Positions 19,180 to 29,131 are shown, counted from the stretch's first letter. The stretch: DNA of 64,000 bases from Gemmatimonadota bacterium (GCA_021413975.1 JAIOPJ010000054.1:124001-188000); one strand, 5' to 3'. The notes: generated from the letters alone by a model not told the origin. Numbers and translations are program-made.

Positions 19180-20457
19180 TCAGGTCTCCCCGTGGAAGAG
19201 GACCTTGCCGCTGCGTTCGACCTTCCACCCGACGACCTGATTGAAGTGGTAGTCGGTCCCCAGTCCGCGCTCGGCGATCAGTGCCGTGCGCGTGGGTTGC
19301 GTGAATCCCGCCTCGTCGGTCGCGCGGCTGAGCAGCACCGCCTCGCCACCCTTCCAGTCCCACATGTACTGGAATCGCACGGTCGACTTGGGGCTCGACT
19401 CGCCGAGGAGCTCGGCGTTCGCCCAACTCCTGCCGCCGTCGACACTCACTTCCACGCGCGTGACGCGACCGCGTCCGCTCCATGCGATGCCGTTCACCGC
19501 ATGCCAGCCCCGCTCGCCGATCGTGTCCGGATGCGACGGCGACGTGATGATCGACTTGGCGTCGAGTTCGAAAGTGAACTGCCGCGCCGTGCCGTTGGGG
19601 AGCGGATCCGTGTACTTGCTGGTCTCCCAGCGCGTCATCCAGGGCTGCGTGCCCAGTTCGATGCGGCGCAGCCACTTCACGTTGATGTTCCCCTCCCAGC
19701 CGGGGAGGAGCAGGCGCATGGGGTAGCCCTGCGCGGGGCGCAACGCCTCGCCATTCTGCGCCCACACGATGATCGCATCGTCCCACGCCTTCTCGATCGG
19801 CACCGACCGCGTCATGAGGCAGGCGTCGCCTCCCTCAGCGAGGAACCACTTCGCCTTGGGCTTCACGCCGGCCTCGCGGAAGAGCGTCGCGAGCGGCACA
19901 CCGGTCCACTCCGAGGTGCTCAACATGCCGGCGACCTTCTGCGCCGTCAGGTCGGGCTTGGGATCGCGGAAGGCGCCGCGGCCATTGCCCGAGCACTCGA
20001 TGAAGTACGGACGCACGACCTGCGGGAAGCGCTTGAGGTCGTCGAGCGAGAAGCTCAGCGGCCGATCCACGAGCCCGTGGATGGTGAGCGTGTGGCGTTC
20101 CGGGTCGAGCGCCGGGATCCCCGCATGATGCCGCTCGAAGTGCAGGTCGCTCGGCGTGATGTTGCCGGCGAGGTCCTGCAGCGGCGTGAGCGAACTGCCG
20201 GTGGTCTCGCCGTACGGCGCGCGCGAGGGCGCTTCGAAGGCGGAGCGGGCACCGAGCGGTGTCGTCGCGCCGCCCTGGAGCTTGGTCGCGTCGGCGGGGA
20301 CGGTGGGACGCGCGGGTGCGCCCGACGGCGCTGCGGCGCCCTGTTGTCCCCCGAGCGTGGCCGGCAGCCCCGCGAGCATGGCGCCGCCGACGGCGCCGAC
20401 CGCGCCGGCGAGCAGGTCGCGGCGCGTGAGTTCAGTGTCCTCGATCCTCTTGGCCAC
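19180..20457 (-). CDS. soxC: SoxC-like molybdopterin sulfur/sulfite dehydrogenase (Tat signal)
   Basis: TRRDLLAG Tat motif; PYFIECSGNGRGAF Mo-ligand Cys; PMRLLLPGWEGNINVKWLRRIEL. Confidence 0.9.
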   Translation of the reverse strand: MAKRIEDTELTRRDLLAGAVGAVGGAMLAGLPATLGGQQGAAAPSGAPARPTVPADATKLQGGATTPLGARSAFEAPSRAPYGETTGSSLTPLQDLAGNITPSDLHFERHHAGIPALDPERHTLTIHGLVDRPLSFSLDDLKRFPQVVRPYFIECSGNGRGAFRDPKPDLTAQKVAGMLSTSEWTGVPLATLFREAGVKPKAKWFLAEGGDACLMTRSVPIEKAWDDAIIVWAQNGEALRPAQGYPMRLLLPGWEGNINVKWLRRIELGTQPWMTRWETSKYTDPLPNGTARQFTFELDAKSIITSPSHPDTIGERGWHAVNGIAWSGRGRVTRVEVSVDGGRSWANAELLGESSPKSTVRFQYMWDWKGGEAVLLSRATDEAGFTQPTRTALIAERGLGTDYHFNQVVGWKVERSGKVLFHGET

Positions 20458-20460
20458 GGG

Positions 20461-21426
20461 CTAACGCGTGCCTCGGCTGATGACCGGCGGATTGGGCACC
20501 AGCGATCCCCGCGGATTTGCCCGCTTGATGAGCGGCGGCGCATGGAAGGCCGGGTGTCCCTTGGTGTCGTACGGGACATCCTTGGGCGCACCGCCCATCG
20601 GCCAGTCGTTCTCCTTGCCCGGCGAGTCGGGGCGCGGGTGCGAGTTGATGAACGCCGAGAGGTCGAAGGCCTCCTGGGCCGTGAGCGTGCCCGGCGCCGA
20701 CTGCGGCATGTTGTGCTTGATGAAGCTCGCCGCGCGCTCGAGGCGCGTCATGGAGGCGCCGACCGAGTAGGACTTCGGACCCCAGAGTGCCGGGACCGGG
20801 CCGACGCCCTCGCCGGTCGCGCCGTGGCAGGTGGTGCAGGTCTTGGCGGTGAAGAGCGCCTCGCCGCGGGCGACATCGCCCTCGAGGGTGTCGGGCATGG
20901 AGATGAGGCCGTCGGCACCGGCGATCTTGGTGCCGACCGGGATGTCCTTCGAGATGAAGGCCATGTAGGCGAGCAGGTCGGTCATCTCGCGGCTCCCCAC
21001 CGGGATCGCATTGCCGGCGAGCGAGCGGGTGAAGCAGTAGTTCACGCGGTCGGCGAGCGCGATCACGGCGCCGGAGCGCGGCATGTACTTGGGGAAGCGC
21101 GCATGCGAGCCGGTGAGCGGGGCCGCCGTCGGCTTGAGGCCGTCGTCCTGATGGCAGCTCGTGCAGCGCAGGTTCCCGGTGGCGTACGCGGGGAGGCTCT
21201 CGGGAGTGAAGCGCAGGAGGTAGAGCCCGCGGCGGATCGACGCCCCCATGGAGTCGTTGGGGATGTCGGCTTCGCGATGCGGCTTCCAGGCCGCCTCGTT
21301 GAAGGAGACCGCCTTCGCGTCCGCTGCGGCGACCGCGGGCGCCTTCTCGGTGGCGCATGCGGCGGTCGCGACGAATGCGGCCGCGACGATGATGCGGGGG
21401 GAACGCACGATCGAACTCCTGCTCAT
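20461..21426 (-). CDS. tsdA: TsdA-like dihaem thiosulfate dehydrogenase
   Basis: Two CxxCH motifs (CTSCHQ, CTTCHG); LPAYATGNLRCTSCHQDDGLKP; RVNYCFTRSLAGNAIP; PALWGPKSYSVGASM. Confidence 0.8.
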   Translation of the reverse strand: MSRSSIVRSPRIIVAAAFVATAACATEKAPAVAAADAKAVSFNEAAWKPHREADIPNDSMGASIRRGLYLLRFTPESLPAYATGNLRCTSCHQDDGLKPTAAPLTGSHARFPKYMPRSGAVIALADRVNYCFTRSLAGNAIPVGSREMTDLLAYMAFISKDIPVGTKIAGADGLISMPDTLEGDVARGEALFTAKTCTTCHGATGEGVGPVPALWGPKSYSVGASMTRLERAASFIKHNMPQSAPGTLTAQEAFDLSAFINSHPRPDSPGKENDWPMGGAPKDVPYDTKGHPAFHAPPLIKRANPRGSLVPNPPVISRGTR

Positions 21427-21445
21427 TGGAAGGTGGTGAGCCGGC

Positions 21446-21486
21446 GTCAGGATATCCTCTATACTCCGATACAGTAATATCCTGAC
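21446..21486. promoter_or_regulatory. Dyad-symmetric candidate operator/promoter upstream of tsdA-soxCD operon
   Basis: Perfect 10-bp arms GTCAGGATAT (21446-21455) N21 ATATCCTGAC (21477-21486), with an extra palindrome AGGATATCCT at 21449-21458; 20 bp upstream of the tsdA ATG. Confidence 0.7.
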
Positions 21487-21505
21487 TCGTTCCGGGCAAG
21501 CACAA

Positions 21506-21530
21506 CGGGGTGGGCCTTGGGCCCACCCCG
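21506..21530. terminator. GC-rich hairpin, candidate terminator of the GGDEF/EAL gene
   Basis: CGGGGTGGGCC TTG GGCCCACCCCG: wait-free perfect 11-bp stem with a 3-nt loop, downstream of the minus-strand stop at 21573. Confidence 0.65.
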
Positions 21531-21572
21531 CCAAGATGCTTCACGGTGCCGGTCCCGGCGACCCTGGCGGAG

Positions 21573-23570
21573 TCAGCCGATCTCGGGCAGCACCAGGCTC
21601 GCCCCCGGGTGACGGGCCTGATAGCGCTTGGCCCAGGCCTCGAACGCGGGGACCTCGAGCGCGCGCGCGTAGCGGAAGCCCTGCACCTCGTCGCAGCCGA
21701 CGTCGCGCAGGAAATGCTCCTGGGCCTCGGTCTCCACGCCCTCGGCGAGCACGGAGAGGCCGAGCGCGTGTGCCAGCTCGACGGTGGCGCGCACGATCGT
21801 CGCGCTGCTGGCGTGCGACTCCACGTCGCGCACGAACGACCGGTCGATCTTGAGTCGCGCGAGCGGATAGCGCTGGAGCGCGAACATCGACGAATAGCCG
21901 GTGCCGAAGTCGTCGATCGCGAGCTCGAAGCCCGACGCATGCAGCGTCCTGAGGCTCCGCGCCGCGCGGTCGGCGTCCTCTGCGAGCATCGATTCGGTGA
22001 TCTCGAGCTCCACGCGCGTCGCCGACCGTCCGGCGGCGGCGACGGTCGCGGCGAGCTCCGTGGCGAGGTCGTGCGAGCGGAATTGGGCCATGGAGAGGTT
22101 GACCGCGATCCGCAGGTCGGCCAGTCCGTCCTCGTCCCAGTGGGCGGCCTGTCTCGCGGCGCGCGAGAGCACCTGCACACCCACGGGCCTGATGAGGCCG
22201 AGGCTCTCCGCGACCGGGATGAACTCCGACGGCGAGACCTCCCCGAGTTCGCGCGAGTGCCACCGGATGAGCGCCTCGGCGCCGATCAGCGCGCCGTCGC
22301 TGAGCCGCAGCTGCGGCTGGAAGACCACGCGGAACTCGTCGTGCGCGAGCGCCGAGTGGAGTGCGCGCTCGATCGACCCGCGACGCACCGCGAGCTCGTC
22401 CATGTGCCGGTGGAAGAAGTGCATGGTCTGCCGGCCGTCGGCCTTGGCGCGGTACATCGCGAGGTCGGCATGCTGGAGCAGGTCATCGAGGTCGCGGCCG
22501 TCGTCGGGGAAGAGCGCGATGCCGACGCTCACGCCGACATGGTGCAGGATGCCGCCCGCGGCGATCGGTTCCTCGTGGACGGCGAGGAGCCGCTTGGCGA
22601 GCGCCCCGGCCTCGGCGGAGTCGTGGATCGAGCTGAGCAGGACGACGAACTCGTCGCCGCCGAACCGCGCGATCACGTCGCCGGGTCGCAGCTGCGCCGC
22701 GAGGCGCGCGGAGGTCGCGCGCAGCACCGAATCGCCCACGGCATGGCCGAGCGAGTCGTTGATGTGCTTGAAGTGGTCGAGGTCGAGGAAGAGGATGCCG
22801 ACCTGCAGACTGGCGCGATCCGCCCGCGCGATCGCGCCGCGCGCCTGCTCGATGAAGAGTTGCCGGTTGGGGAGGTCGGTGAGCAGGTCGTAGCGCGCGA
22901 GGTGCGCGATCCGTTCCTCCTGCCGGTGCCGTTCCGAGAGGTCCTCGAGCACGGCGACCGTGCAGGCCAGGGTGCCGTCGGGGCCGGGGATCGGCGAACA
23001 CGTCATATGGATGTGGACCTCGGTCGCGCCCTGCCGCACGACGAACTCGCGACGCGACGGCGTCGCCGCGAGGTCGCTCCCGGGTTCGGCCGAATCGGGT
23101 TCCGGCTCCATCAGCGATTCGAGGTGCAGGCCGACGAGGGTTCCGGCGTCGCGGCGCAGCATCGCCGCGCACGCAGCGTTCGCTTGCACGACATTCCCCG
23201 AAGCGTCCAGGATCGCGATGCCGTTCGCCGAGCTCGCGACGGCGGCGTCGTTGAGCAGCGCCCGTTCGCGCGCGGTGGAGAGTGCCTCGACGAGCGCCGC
23301 GTCGGCGTCTTCGCGCGTCGGGCCCGGCAGAGTCCGATGGCGAACCTCGTCGCGCGCTTCGTCCCGCCTGAGGAGCAGGTGAAGGACGGCCGCCGAGAGC
23401 AGGACGAACAGCGTCAAGACGAGTGCATCCCGGTCGACTCGGAAGGAGCCGCCCTGCCGCCAGAGCGCGGAGAGCAACACCCAGGTCAGGCCGAATCCCA
23501 CATAGATGCTTGGGATGCGGAGCGATCCGGCTCGGCGGCGCGGCGGGAGCGGGGGGCGGGGATTCATCAC
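21573..23570 (-). CDS. PAS-GGDEF-EAL membrane protein (c-di-GMP turnover)
   Basis: Two N-terminal hydrophobic segments; RFGGDEFVVLL (GGDEF) and GAEALIRWHS (EAL). Confidence 0.93.
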   Translation of the reverse strand: MMNPRPPLPPRRRAGSLRIPSIYVGFGLTWVLLSALWRQGGSFRVDRDALVLTLFVLLSAAVLHLLLRRDEARDEVRHRTLPGPTREDADAALVEALSTARERALLNDAAVASSANGIAILDASGNVVQANAACAAMLRRDAGTLVGLHLESLMEPEPDSAEPGSDLAATPSRREFVVRQGATEVHIHMTCSPIPGPDGTLACTVAVLEDLSERHRQEERIAHLARYDLLTDLPNRQLFIEQARGAIARADRASLQVGILFLDLDHFKHINDSLGHAVGDSVLRATSARLAAQLRPGDVIARFGGDEFVVLLSSIHDSAEAGALAKRLLAVHEEPIAAGGILHHVGVSVGIALFPDDGRDLDDLLQHADLAMYRAKADGRQTMHFFHRHMDELAVRRGSIERALHSALAHDEFRVVFQPQLRLSDGALIGAEALIRWHSRELGEVSPSEFIPVAESLGLIRPVGVQVLSRAARQAAHWDEDGLADLRIAVNLSMAQFRSHDLATELAATVAAAGRSATRVELEITESMLAEDADRAARSLRTLHASGFELAIDDFGTGYSSMFALQRYPLARLKIDRSFVRDVESHASSATIVRATVELAHALGLSVLAEGVETEAQEHFLRDVGCDEVQGFRYARALEVPAFEAWAKRYQARHPGASLVLPEIG

Positions 23571-23641
23571 GGTTCCTCTGGGATACTGCGCGTTCCCCCG
23601 AGGGGTCGCAAGCGAGCGTCACTACGTTCACATTCCCTGAC

Positions 23642-26401
23642 ATGCTTCCCCGAACGCACAATGTGATACTCCTCCTGGCGGTCGCCTGCACTTGCGTGGT
23701 GCCGGGGGCGTCCGCGCAGCGACCGGCGGATCCGGTCGCCGCGCGCGCGCGCCTGCCGCGCGCGGCCGGGCCGGACGCCCGGGCCGCCGACGTGCTGGCG
23801 GGCCTCACGCGCGAGCAGAAGTTCTGGCAGCTGTTCATGATCCCGGGCGATCTCGACAGCGCGTCATTCGACTATTCCAAGGGCATCTTCGGCCTTCAGG
23901 TCGGCGCGGCGCCGGGAGTCCCGGCGCGCGACGCCGCGCGGGCACATGCCGCGCGCGTCGACTCGGTCCAGCGCTGGTTCATCGCGCGCACCGGGATCCC
24001 CATCATCGTGTTCGACGAGGCCCTGCATGGCCTCGTGCGCGAGGGCGCGACCGTCTTCCCGCAGGCGATCGCGCTCGCCGCGACCTGGGACTCACTGCTG
24101 GTGCGGCGCGTGCACGAGGCGGCGGCGCGCGAGACGGGGAGCCGCGGGATCCGGCAGGTGCTCTCGCCGGTGGTGAACCTCGCGACCGACGTGCGGTGGG
24201 GTCGCGTGGAGGAGACGTCTGGTGAGGACGTGCACCTCACGAGCGTCATGGGGCGTCAGTTCGTGCGGGCGTTCGAGGGGCAGGGGATCATCGCGACGCC
24301 CAAGCACTTCGTGGCGAACGTCGGCGAGGGCGGACGGGACTCGTATCCCATCGACGTGAGTCGCCGCGCGCTCGAGGAGCGGTACTTCCCGCCCTTCCGG
24401 TCGCTGATCGCCGATGCCGGCGCCCGGTCGGTGATGACCGCGTACAACTCGGTCGACGGGTCGCCCGCGACGCAGAGCCCCATGCTGTTGAACGACGTGC
24501 TCAAGCGCGACTGGGGACTGAGCGGCTTCATCATCTCCGACGCGGCGGCGACCGGCGGTGCGACGGTCCTGCACCGCACCGAGGCGTCGACCGCGACCGC
24601 GATGGCGCATGCGCTCGGTGCCGGACTCGACGTGATCTTCCAGTCGTCGTGGCCGCAGCACCGCCCGTACCTGCGGGCCGTGGAGCAGGGGCTCGTGCCG
24701 GACAACGTGCTCGACGCCTCCGTGCTCCGCGTGTTGCGGACCAAGTTCGCGCTCGGGCTCTTCGATGAGGGCGCCCGGATATTCCCGGAGTCGGCGGCCT
24801 ACTGGGCCGGGCATGCGACGCACCGCGCGCTCGCACGCGAGGCGGCGCGCGCGTCGCTTGTGCTGTTGCGCAATGCTCCGGCGCGCAGCGCGCCCGGTCG
24901 CGATGCCGCGCCTCCGAGTGCCTCGACATTGCGTGCCGCGACGCTGCCGCTCCGCGCGGGCCTCCGCCGGCTGGCGGTGATCGGCGCCGACGCCGACTCG
25001 GTGCGGCTCGGCGGGTACAGCGGGCCGGGGATCGCGCCGGTGTCGATCCTCGCCGGGATCCGCGCGCGCGCCGGGACCGCAGCGACCGTGCGCTTCGCCC
25101 GCGGGCCGGGGCGACTCGCACCGACGTACGCGGTGGTGCCCGCGGCACATCTCTCGTCGTCGCAGGACGGGTCGCAGCGCCCGGGCCTGCGCGGCGAGTA
25201 TTGGGCGAACAACGCGTTCAGTGGCCCGCCACGCCTGGTGCGCACCGACGCGCAGATCGACTTCGGCTGGACGCTGAGTTCGCCGGGGCCCGGCATCCCG
25301 TATGACTGGTACTCGGTGCGCTGGATGGGAACGCTGGCCGTGCCCGCCGGCGGCGCCACGCGACTCGGCGTCGAGGCGAACGACGGCTACCGGCTCTGGC
25401 TCGACGGCAAGCTGCTCGTGGACGCATGGGAGAAGCGTTCGTTCCGCGCGCGCCTCGAGAGCGTCGCCCTCGCGGGCGGGAGCCGGCACGAGATCAGGCT
25501 CGAGTACTTCGAGAGCACGGGGAACGCGCGCGTGAAGCTCGTGTGGGATGCGGGCGTCCCGCGCGATGCCGACGCTCGCATCGCCGAGGCGGTGCAGGCG
25601 GCGCGTGCCAGCGAGGCGGCGGTGGTGGTGGTGGGGATCGAGGAAGGGGAGTTCCGCGATCGCGCCTCGCTCGCGCTGCCGGGGCGGCAGGAGGAGCTGA
25701 TCCGCGCCGTGGCGGCGACCGGCACGGCGACCGTGGTGGTCATCGTCGGCGGGAGTGCCGTGACGATGTCGCGTTGGCTCGATGACGTCGGAGCGGTGCT
25801 CATGGCCTGGTACCCGGGCGAGGAGGGCGGCCACGCGATCGCCGACGTGCTCTTCGGCGATGCCGATCCGTCGGGACGACTGCCGATCACCTTCCCGCTC
25901 GCCGAGGGGCAGTTGCCGCTCACGTACGACCACAAGCCGACCGGTCGCGGCGATGACTACCTGGACCTCACGGGGCAGCCGCTCTTCCCGTTCGGCTATG
26001 GACTCACCTACACGAGGTTCGAGTACTCCGATCTGCGGATCGAGCTCGAGCGCGGTCACGCCGGTCCGGTGGGCGGTGCCGATTCGGCGGCGGCGCAGCT
26101 GCGCGTTCGCGTCCGTGCCCGCGTGAGCAACGCCGGCACACGGGCGGGCAGCGAGGTCGTGCAGCTCTACCTGCGCGACGTGCTCACGAGCGTCGCCCAG
26201 CCGCTCATCGCCTTGAAGGGATTCACGCGCATCGCGCTCGCACCGGGCGAGTCGCAGGACGTGGAGTTCTTGCTCACCGCCGAACACCTGCGCCTGCTGA
26301 ACGAGGAGATGCGCTGGGTGGTGGAGCCCGGCCTCTTCCGCGTGATGGTGGGCGCTTCGTCCAGGGACATCCGGCTCCGAGGGGAGTTCACGCTGCCATG
26401 A
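23642..26401 (+). CDS. Glycoside hydrolase family 3 beta-glucosidase-type with PA14 insertion
   Basis: GLSGFIISDAAATGG nucleophile region; GLRGEYWANNAFSGPP...VKLVWDAG PA14; C-terminal fibronectin-III-like domain; signal peptide. Confidence 0.92.
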   Translation: MLPRTHNVILLLAVACTCVVPGASAQRPADPVAARARLPRAAGPDARAADVLAGLTREQKFWQLFMIPGDLDSASFDYSKGIFGLQVGAAPGVPARDAARAHAARVDSVQRWFIARTGIPIIVFDEALHGLVREGATVFPQAIALAATWDSLLVRRVHEAAARETGSRGIRQVLSPVVNLATDVRWGRVEETSGEDVHLTSVMGRQFVRAFEGQGIIATPKHFVANVGEGGRDSYPIDVSRRALEERYFPPFRSLIADAGARSVMTAYNSVDGSPATQSPMLLNDVLKRDWGLSGFIISDAAATGGATVLHRTEASTATAMAHALGAGLDVIFQSSWPQHRPYLRAVEQGLVPDNVLDASVLRVLRTKFALGLFDEGARIFPESAAYWAGHATHRALAREAARASLVLLRNAPARSAPGRDAAPPSASTLRAATLPLRAGLRRLAVIGADADSVRLGGYSGPGIAPVSILAGIRARAGTAATVRFARGPGRLAPTYAVVPAAHLSSSQDGSQRPGLRGEYWANNAFSGPPRLVRTDAQIDFGWTLSSPGPGIPYDWYSVRWMGTLAVPAGGATRLGVEANDGYRLWLDGKLLVDAWEKRSFRARLESVALAGGSRHEIRLEYFESTGNARVKLVWDAGVPRDADARIAEAVQAARASEAAVVVVGIEEGEFRDRASLALPGRQEELIRAVAATGTATVVVIVGGSAVTMSRWLDDVGAVLMAWYPGEEGGHAIADVLFGDADPSGRLPITFPLAEGQLPLTYDHKPTGRGDDYLDLTGQPLFPFGYGLTYTRFEYSDLRIELERGHAGPVGGADSAAAQLRVRVRARVSNAGTRAGSEVVQLYLRDVLTSVAQPLIALKGFTRIALAPGESQDVEFLLTAEHLRLLNEEMRWVVEPGLFRVMVGASSRDIRLRGEFTLP

Positions 26402-27792
26402 CACTGGATCGACGGGAGTTCCTGCGCACGGCCGTGGCCGCCGCCGCGGTCGGCACACCGGCGGCGCGTGCGCTGGCCACGCGCGACGCGGGATCGTGGG
26501 GTGCGCAGGCCGCACGGCCGCGCCCGAGCCCGAGCCAGCTCGCCTGGCAGCGCGACGAGCTCGCGATGTTCATCCACTTCGGGATGAACACCTTCACCGA
26601 CCGCGAATGGGGCGACGGCACCGAGTCGCCGCGCCTGTTCGATCCGTCGGCGCTCGACGCGCGGCAGTGGGCGCGCACGGCGCGTGCGGCCGGCTTCAAG
26701 GCGATGATCCTCACCGCCAAGCATCATGACGGCTTCTGTCTCTGGCCCACCGCGACCACTCCTCACAGCGTCGGCTCGAGTCCGTGGCGCGGCGGGCAGG
26801 GTGATCTCGTGCGCGAGTTCGTCGATGCCTGCCGCGCCGAGGGGCTCAAGCCCGGGCTCTATCTCTCGCCCTGGGATCGCAACCATCCCGCATACGGCGA
26901 CAGCGCGCGCTACCTCGACATCTACGAGGCGCAGCTCACCGAGCTGCTCACACGGTACGGCGCGATCCACGAGGTCTGGTTCGACGGCGCCAACGGTGAG
27001 GGACCCAACGGGAAGCGGCAGGTCTATGACTGGCCGCGGATGTGGGGCGCGGTGCGACGGATGCAGCCCGAGGCGGTGATGTTCTCCGACGCCGGCCCCG
27101 ACGTGCGCTGGATCGGGAACGAGCGCGGCGCGGCCGGGACCACGAACTGGTCGACGGTGGATCCGCGCATCGTCACGGCGCCCGGGGTGGAAGGTGCCGA
27201 GGTGATGCGCTCGCTGCAGGACGGCGACCGCGACGGCACCGTCTGGCGTCCCGGCGAGACCGACGTCTCGATCAGGCCCGGCTGGTTCCACCACGCCGCC
27301 GAGGATGCACGGGTGCGCTCGGTGGATGATCTCGTTTCGCTCTACTTCAGTTCGGTGGGGCGCAACTCCAAGCTCCTGCTCAACGTGCCGCCCACGCGCA
27401 CCGGTCTCCTGCACGACGCCGACGTCGCGAGCCTGCTCGGGATGCGCGCACGGCTCGACGCGCTCTTCGCGCGCGATCTCGGAGCGGGGGGCTCCGCCGC
27501 GTGGCGCTCGACAGGTGCGCACGCCGCCGAGCTCGTGCTCGAGTTGCCGGTGGCGGCCGAAGTGGGCATCGTCGATCTCCGTGAGGACATCACCGCGGGG
27601 CAGCGCGTGGCGCGTTACCGGCTCGACGCGAGCGACGGCGGTGCGTGGCGGACGATCGCGCGCGGCACGACGATCGGCGCGCGGCGGCTCGAGCGCGTGA
27701 CACGGCGGCAGGTGCGGCGGTTGCGTCTGACCGTCGAGGACGCCGTGGAGCGGCCGGAGTTCGTGCACCTGTCCTGTTTCGCCGGAACCTGA
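26398..27792 (+). CDS. Glycoside hydrolase family 29 alpha-L-fucosidase (Tat-type signal)
   Basis: AMFIHFGMNTFTDREWGDG; AKHHDGFCLWPT; EVWFDGANGEG; 4-nt overlap with GH3. Confidence 0.9.
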   Translation: MTLDRREFLRTAVAAAAVGTPAARALATRDAGSWGAQAARPRPSPSQLAWQRDELAMFIHFGMNTFTDREWGDGTESPRLFDPSALDARQWARTARAAGFKAMILTAKHHDGFCLWPTATTPHSVGSSPWRGGQGDLVREFVDACRAEGLKPGLYLSPWDRNHPAYGDSARYLDIYEAQLTELLTRYGAIHEVWFDGANGEGPNGKRQVYDWPRMWGAVRRMQPEAVMFSDAGPDVRWIGNERGAAGTTNWSTVDPRIVTAPGVEGAEVMRSLQDGDRDGTVWRPGETDVSIRPGWFHHAAEDARVRSVDDLVSLYFSSVGRNSKLLLNVPPTRTGLLHDADVASLLGMRARLDALFARDLGAGGSAAWRSTGAHAAELVLELPVAAEVGIVDLREDITAGQRVARYRLDASDGGAWRTIARGTTIGARRLERVTRRQVRRLRLTVEDAVERPEFVHLSCFAGT

Positions 27793-27822
27793 ACTTCCAT
27801 CTCAACGGTCGAGGAGCCTGCG

Positions 27823-28344
27823 ATGCCCACCAAAGCCCGCATGGAGAACGAGGAGATCGTGAAGGTGCTGAAGCGCGCGCACGACGGCACGCCCTGGCAC
27901 GGGCCGTCGCGCGGAGCGCTGCTCGCCGATGTGACCGCCGCGGTCGCGGCCTGGCACCCGGGCGCGGGTGCGCACAGCATCTGGGAGACGGTGCTCCACA
28001 TGCGCAGCTGGACCGACGAGGTCGCGCGGCGCGCGCTCGGCGGCGACTGGGATCCCATCACGGAACCGGTGGGCGGCGATTGGCCCGACGTCACCGACAC
28101 GAGCGACCGTGCCTGGCGCGAGGCCGTGGCCTCGCTCGACGCCTCGCACGCGGCGCTGGTCGCGGTCGTGCGTGCGCTGCCGGCGGCGCAGCTCGGTGCG
28201 CAGGTGGGGATCCCGGCCGAGAACCCCGACGGCAAGGGGATCTCGCATGCGAGCATGTTCCGGTCGCTCGCGGAGCACGACATCTACCATTCCGGGCAAC
28301 TCTCGCTGCTCAAGCGGCTCGCGCACAAGGCGCTGCGGCCCTAG
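27823..28344 (+). CDS. DinB-family protein
   Basis: Four-helix DinB pattern with HSIWETVLHMRSWTDEV and SLAEHDIYHSGQLSLLKR. Confidence 0.85.
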   Translation: MPTKARMENEEIVKVLKRAHDGTPWHGPSRGALLADVTAAVAAWHPGAGAHSIWETVLHMRSWTDEVARRALGGDWDPITEPVGGDWPDVTDTSDRAWREAVASLDASHAALVAVVRALPAAQLGAQVGIPAENPDGKGISHASMFRSLAEHDIYHSGQLSLLKRLAHKALRP

Positions 28345-29129
28345 AGCAACGACCTGATCCACCCTCCATCCACGGCGATGCTCTGCGCCGTGACGTAGCT
28401 CGCCCGCTCCGACGCCAGGAAGGCCGCCAGCGCCGCGAACTCGCGCGGCTCGCCCACGCGCCCCATGGGGATCTGTTGCTCCCACGCGCCGAAGGCCTGC
28501 TCGGTGGTGATCCCCTTGGACTTCGCGTTGTGCGCGGCGAGCCCGTCAAGCCGCTCCGTGCGCGTGTAGCCGGGCAGCAGACAGTTCACCGTGATATTGA
28601 ATGGCGCGACCTCGTTGGCGAGCGTCCGCGCGAACCCCGTGACCGCGGCGCGCACGCTGTTGCTCAGGATCAGCCCGTCCACCGGCTGCTTCACCGCGAT
28701 CGACGTGACGTTCAGGATGCGGCCCCAACGCTGCGACTTCATCCCCGGCAGCACGGCGCGCGTGAGATTCACCACGCTGTCGAGGTTGAGCGCGACCGCC
28801 TTCTGCCAGGCCTCGGGCGAATGACTCTCGAACGGACCCGGCGGCGGACCGCCCGCATTCGTGACGAGTACCGAGATCGGACCGAACCGCGCGACCGCCT
28901 CGGCGACCGCGCGCTCGACGTCCGCCGGCACCGACACGTCGGCGACGATGCCCAACGTCTCGGCCCCATGCGCCGCGCCGATCTCCTTGGCCACGGTGAG
29001 GATGCGCTCGGTGCGCGCGCAGATCGCCACGCGCGCTCCTTCCCGCGCCAGCTCCTCGGCGATCGCACGGCCGAGCCCCTGACTCGCCGCCGCCACGAAC
29101 GCGACGCGCCCCTTCAGCCCGAGGTCCAC
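28341..29129 (-). CDS. SDR-family oxidoreductase (FabG-like)
   Basis: GRVAFVAAASQGLGRAIAEELAREGA; NAGGPPPGPF; terminal VDGGWIRSLL. Confidence 0.92.
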   Translation of the reverse strand: MDLGLKGRVAFVAAASQGLGRAIAEELAREGARVAICARTERILTVAKEIGAAHGAETLGIVADVSVPADVERAVAEAVARFGPISVLVTNAGGPPPGPFESHSPEAWQKAVALNLDSVVNLTRAVLPGMKSQRWGRILNVTSIAVKQPVDGLILSNSVRAAVTGFARTLANEVAPFNITVNCLLPGYTRTERLDGLAAHNAKSKGITTEQAFGAWEQQIPMGRVGEPREFAALAAFLASERASYVTAQSIAVDGGWIRSLL

Positions 29130-29131
29130 GG

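Noticed and set aside
19192-21477. 761-aa plus-strand ORF over soxC/tsdA
   Set aside because: Antisense to genes with haem and molybdopterin motifs; no domain signal.
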